Origin: an uncultured bacterium
GTDB taxonomy: Bacteria > Bacteroidota > Bacteroidia > Bacteroidales > Muribaculaceae
DNA length: 8,014 nucleotides
Assembly: GCA_946184715.1 (NCBI GenBank)
Contig: CAMHGU010000099.1
Span: 1-8,014 of the forward strand
Reading direction: 5' to 3'
Numbering within the stretch: the first letter of the stretch is position 1; every line of letters starts with the position of its first letter. The translations under genes were made by a program, and so were the position numbers. The notes beneath the pieces are model-generated. The model made no database searches. It worked only from the letters and a program-made list of their open reading frames with translations, and was not told where the DNA came from. This document shows, one piece after another, positions 7,099 to 8,014 of this stretch.

Positions 7099-7106
7099 TA
7101 ATTTTG
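7099..7106 (+). promoter_or_regulatory. Putative -7 element of the acyltransferase promoter
   Basis: TAATTTTG followed by C is an exact match to the Bacteroidetes TAnnTTTG -7 consensus and is the same octamer found facing the other way at 6969-6962. Transcription would start near 7113, leaving a leader of about 30 nt before the ATG at 7143. A TTTG lies at 7084-7087, but this is only 11 bases upstream of the box, too close to be a -33 element. Confidence 0.5.
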
Positions 7107-7142
7107 CGGCGGCGTAGCGCGTCGGCGCGCGTCTTTGCAGCG

Positions 7143-8014
7143 ATGCAACTGCGGTTTATCGACATAACGCGGCTCGTGATGGCTCTGTGTGTGGTGGGCG
7201 TCCACTCTTGGCAGGTGACGGCCCCCGCTGAGGGCTACCCGGCGGTGAGCACGCTCTTCAACGTGTTCCCGGTGCGCGTGTCGTTCTTCTTCGTGCTCTC
7301 GGGCTTCCTGCTGGGGCTGAAGCTCCACGCCGCCGCCGGGCGCGAGGCGCGCTCTGCGGCCTGCCGCAGGCATCTGAGCCATTCGTTCCGGCTGTTTTTT
7401 AACTGGGCACTGCTCTATGTGCCGCTGGCCGTGGCTGCCGCCTGGCTCAACGACGCGCCCTGGTGGCGCGACCTCGGCGCTTACTTCGCCGACCTCCTGC
7501 TACGCGGCGAGCCGGTGTGGGGGCAGGCGCTTTGGTACGTCTATTCGATGTCGATCACAGTGTCGATTATCTACCTCTTCGAGAGGCGCGGCTGGAGCTT
7601 GGCGCCGCTATGGGTGTTCGGCATAGCCTCGGCTATCTACTGCAACATCTACGAGTATCACTCCGCGCTGAGCGAGAGCCCCGCGGCGATGTTCGCCTAT
7701 GGCATCCTCGACCGCCCGCTCAAGGGCATCCTGTTTATGCTCATAGGCGTCGCGCTCGCCCGCTATTCGGGCAGGGTGGGGCGCATGTGGCTCCCGGGAC
7801 TGGTGCTGCTCGCGGCCTGCCCGCTGCTCTACGGCCTTAGGCTGCCCCTGCTCGAGCAGGTGGCCGGCACAGGGATGTTTATGCTCGCGGCCTCGGTGCC
7901 GATGCCCGAGTCGCCGGTGTATCTGGAGCTTAGGGTGATGAGCAAGTTCGTGTATTTCGCCCATCTGTTCTTCATCTTCGCGGCCTGGCTGCTGCAGCAT
8001 TTCGGCATCGTGCA
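7143..8014 (+). CDS. Membrane acyltransferase, family 3 (partial, runs off the window)
   Basis: Integral membrane protein of the Acyl_transf_3 family, whose members O-acylate glycans or other envelope molecules using acyl-CoA or a similar donor. The frame is open from the ATG at 7143 for 290 codons to the window edge without a stop. The N-terminus carries the family signature: R4, D7, R10 and the conserved H21 at the end of the first membrane helix (RFIDITRLVMALCVVGVHS). FFFVLSGFLLG (48-58) is the second signature. Eight or nine hydrophobic helices are visible, near 11-28, 44-60, 84-100, 127-145, 153-169, 194-208, 217-231, 238-252 and 268-285. KFVYFAHLFF (268-277) resembles the late-helix motif with histidine. 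Family members are usually about 330-380 aa, so some 50-80 residues are probably missing. The next in-frame ATG (codon 13) would remove R4, D7 and R10, so 7143 is the better start. It is divergent from the efflux operon. The acceptor is unknown. Confidence 0.85.
   Translation, partial: MQLRFIDITRLVMALCVVGVHSWQVTAPAEGYPAVSTLFNVFPVRVSFFFVLSGFLLGLKLHAAAGREARSAACRRHLSHSFRLFFNWALLYVPLAVAAAWLNDAPWWRDLGAYFADLLLRGEPVWGQALWYVYSMSITVSIIYLFERRGWSLAPLWVFGIASAIYCNIYEYHSALSESPAAMFAYGILDRPLKGILFMLIGVALARYSGRVGRMWLPGLVLLAACPLLYGLRLPLLEQVAGTGMFMLAASVPMPESPVYLELRVMSKFVYFAHLFFIFAAWLLQHFGIV

Noticed and set aside
7026..7382. A 118-codon minus-strand open frame spanning the intergenic region and the acyltransferase start
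   Set aside because: It is antisense to the conserved N-terminus of the acyltransferase and covers its promoter. The translation is Arg/His-rich with no recognisable motif.
7608..8000. A 130-codon minus-strand open frame under the right-hand gene, and plus-strand frames at 7417-7626 and 7463-7840
   Set aside because: The true frame here is the acyltransferase from 7143, which has the family signatures and helices but no stop before the window ends. The others are out-of-frame shadows.

Overview
The window looks like a chromosomal segment from a GC-rich member of the Bacteroidales; a Muribaculaceae-like gut bacterium is my best guess. This rests on the -7 promoter octamers of the Bacteroidetes type (TAnnTTTG), the lack of clear Shine-Dalgarno sequences before starts, an outer-membrane efflux factor made as a lipoprotein, and a Bacteroidetes-type LpxA. 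The assignment is inference; no rRNA or other taxonomic marker is present.

Layout. Most of the window (6848 down to 111) is one minus-strand gene cluster. In transcription order it encodes an RND membrane-fusion lipoprotein (AcrA/MexA type, 6848-5610), an RND inner-membrane pump of the HAE-1 type (AcrB/MexB type, 5569-2306), an outer-membrane efflux lipoprotein (OprM/NodT type, 2302-920) and LpxA, the first acyltransferase of lipid A synthesis (899-111). The gaps are 40, 3 and 20 bp, so a single transcript is likely. A promoter-like octamer lies about 115 bp upstream of the first gene. Downstream of lpxA, at the window's left edge, is a very GC-rich stretch (about 76% G+C over 1-110) holding a 33-bp tandem repeat that probably continues outside the window.

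At the right end a plus-strand gene (7143 to the window edge, 290 codons seen, no stop) encodes a membrane acyltransferase of family 3. It is divergent from the efflux operon. The 294-bp region between them holds two outward-facing copies of the same octamer, TAATTTTG, and several small inverted and direct repeats.

How the genes work together. The three efflux proteins form a complete tripartite pump from inner membrane through periplasm to outer membrane, driven by the proton gradient; the proton-relay aspartates and lysine of the pump are intact. LpxA starts the lipid A of the outer membrane that the pump spans, and the divergent acyltransferase probably decorates a cell-surface or envelope glycan. 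The shared theme is the envelope, but the efflux substrate and the acyltransferase acceptor cannot be read from the sequence. I see no local transcriptional regulator, transposase, integrase, CRISPR array, tRNA or rRNA. Most of the window is conventional. The less ordinary points are lpxA attached to a pump operon, the repeat array behind it, and the structured divergent promoter region.
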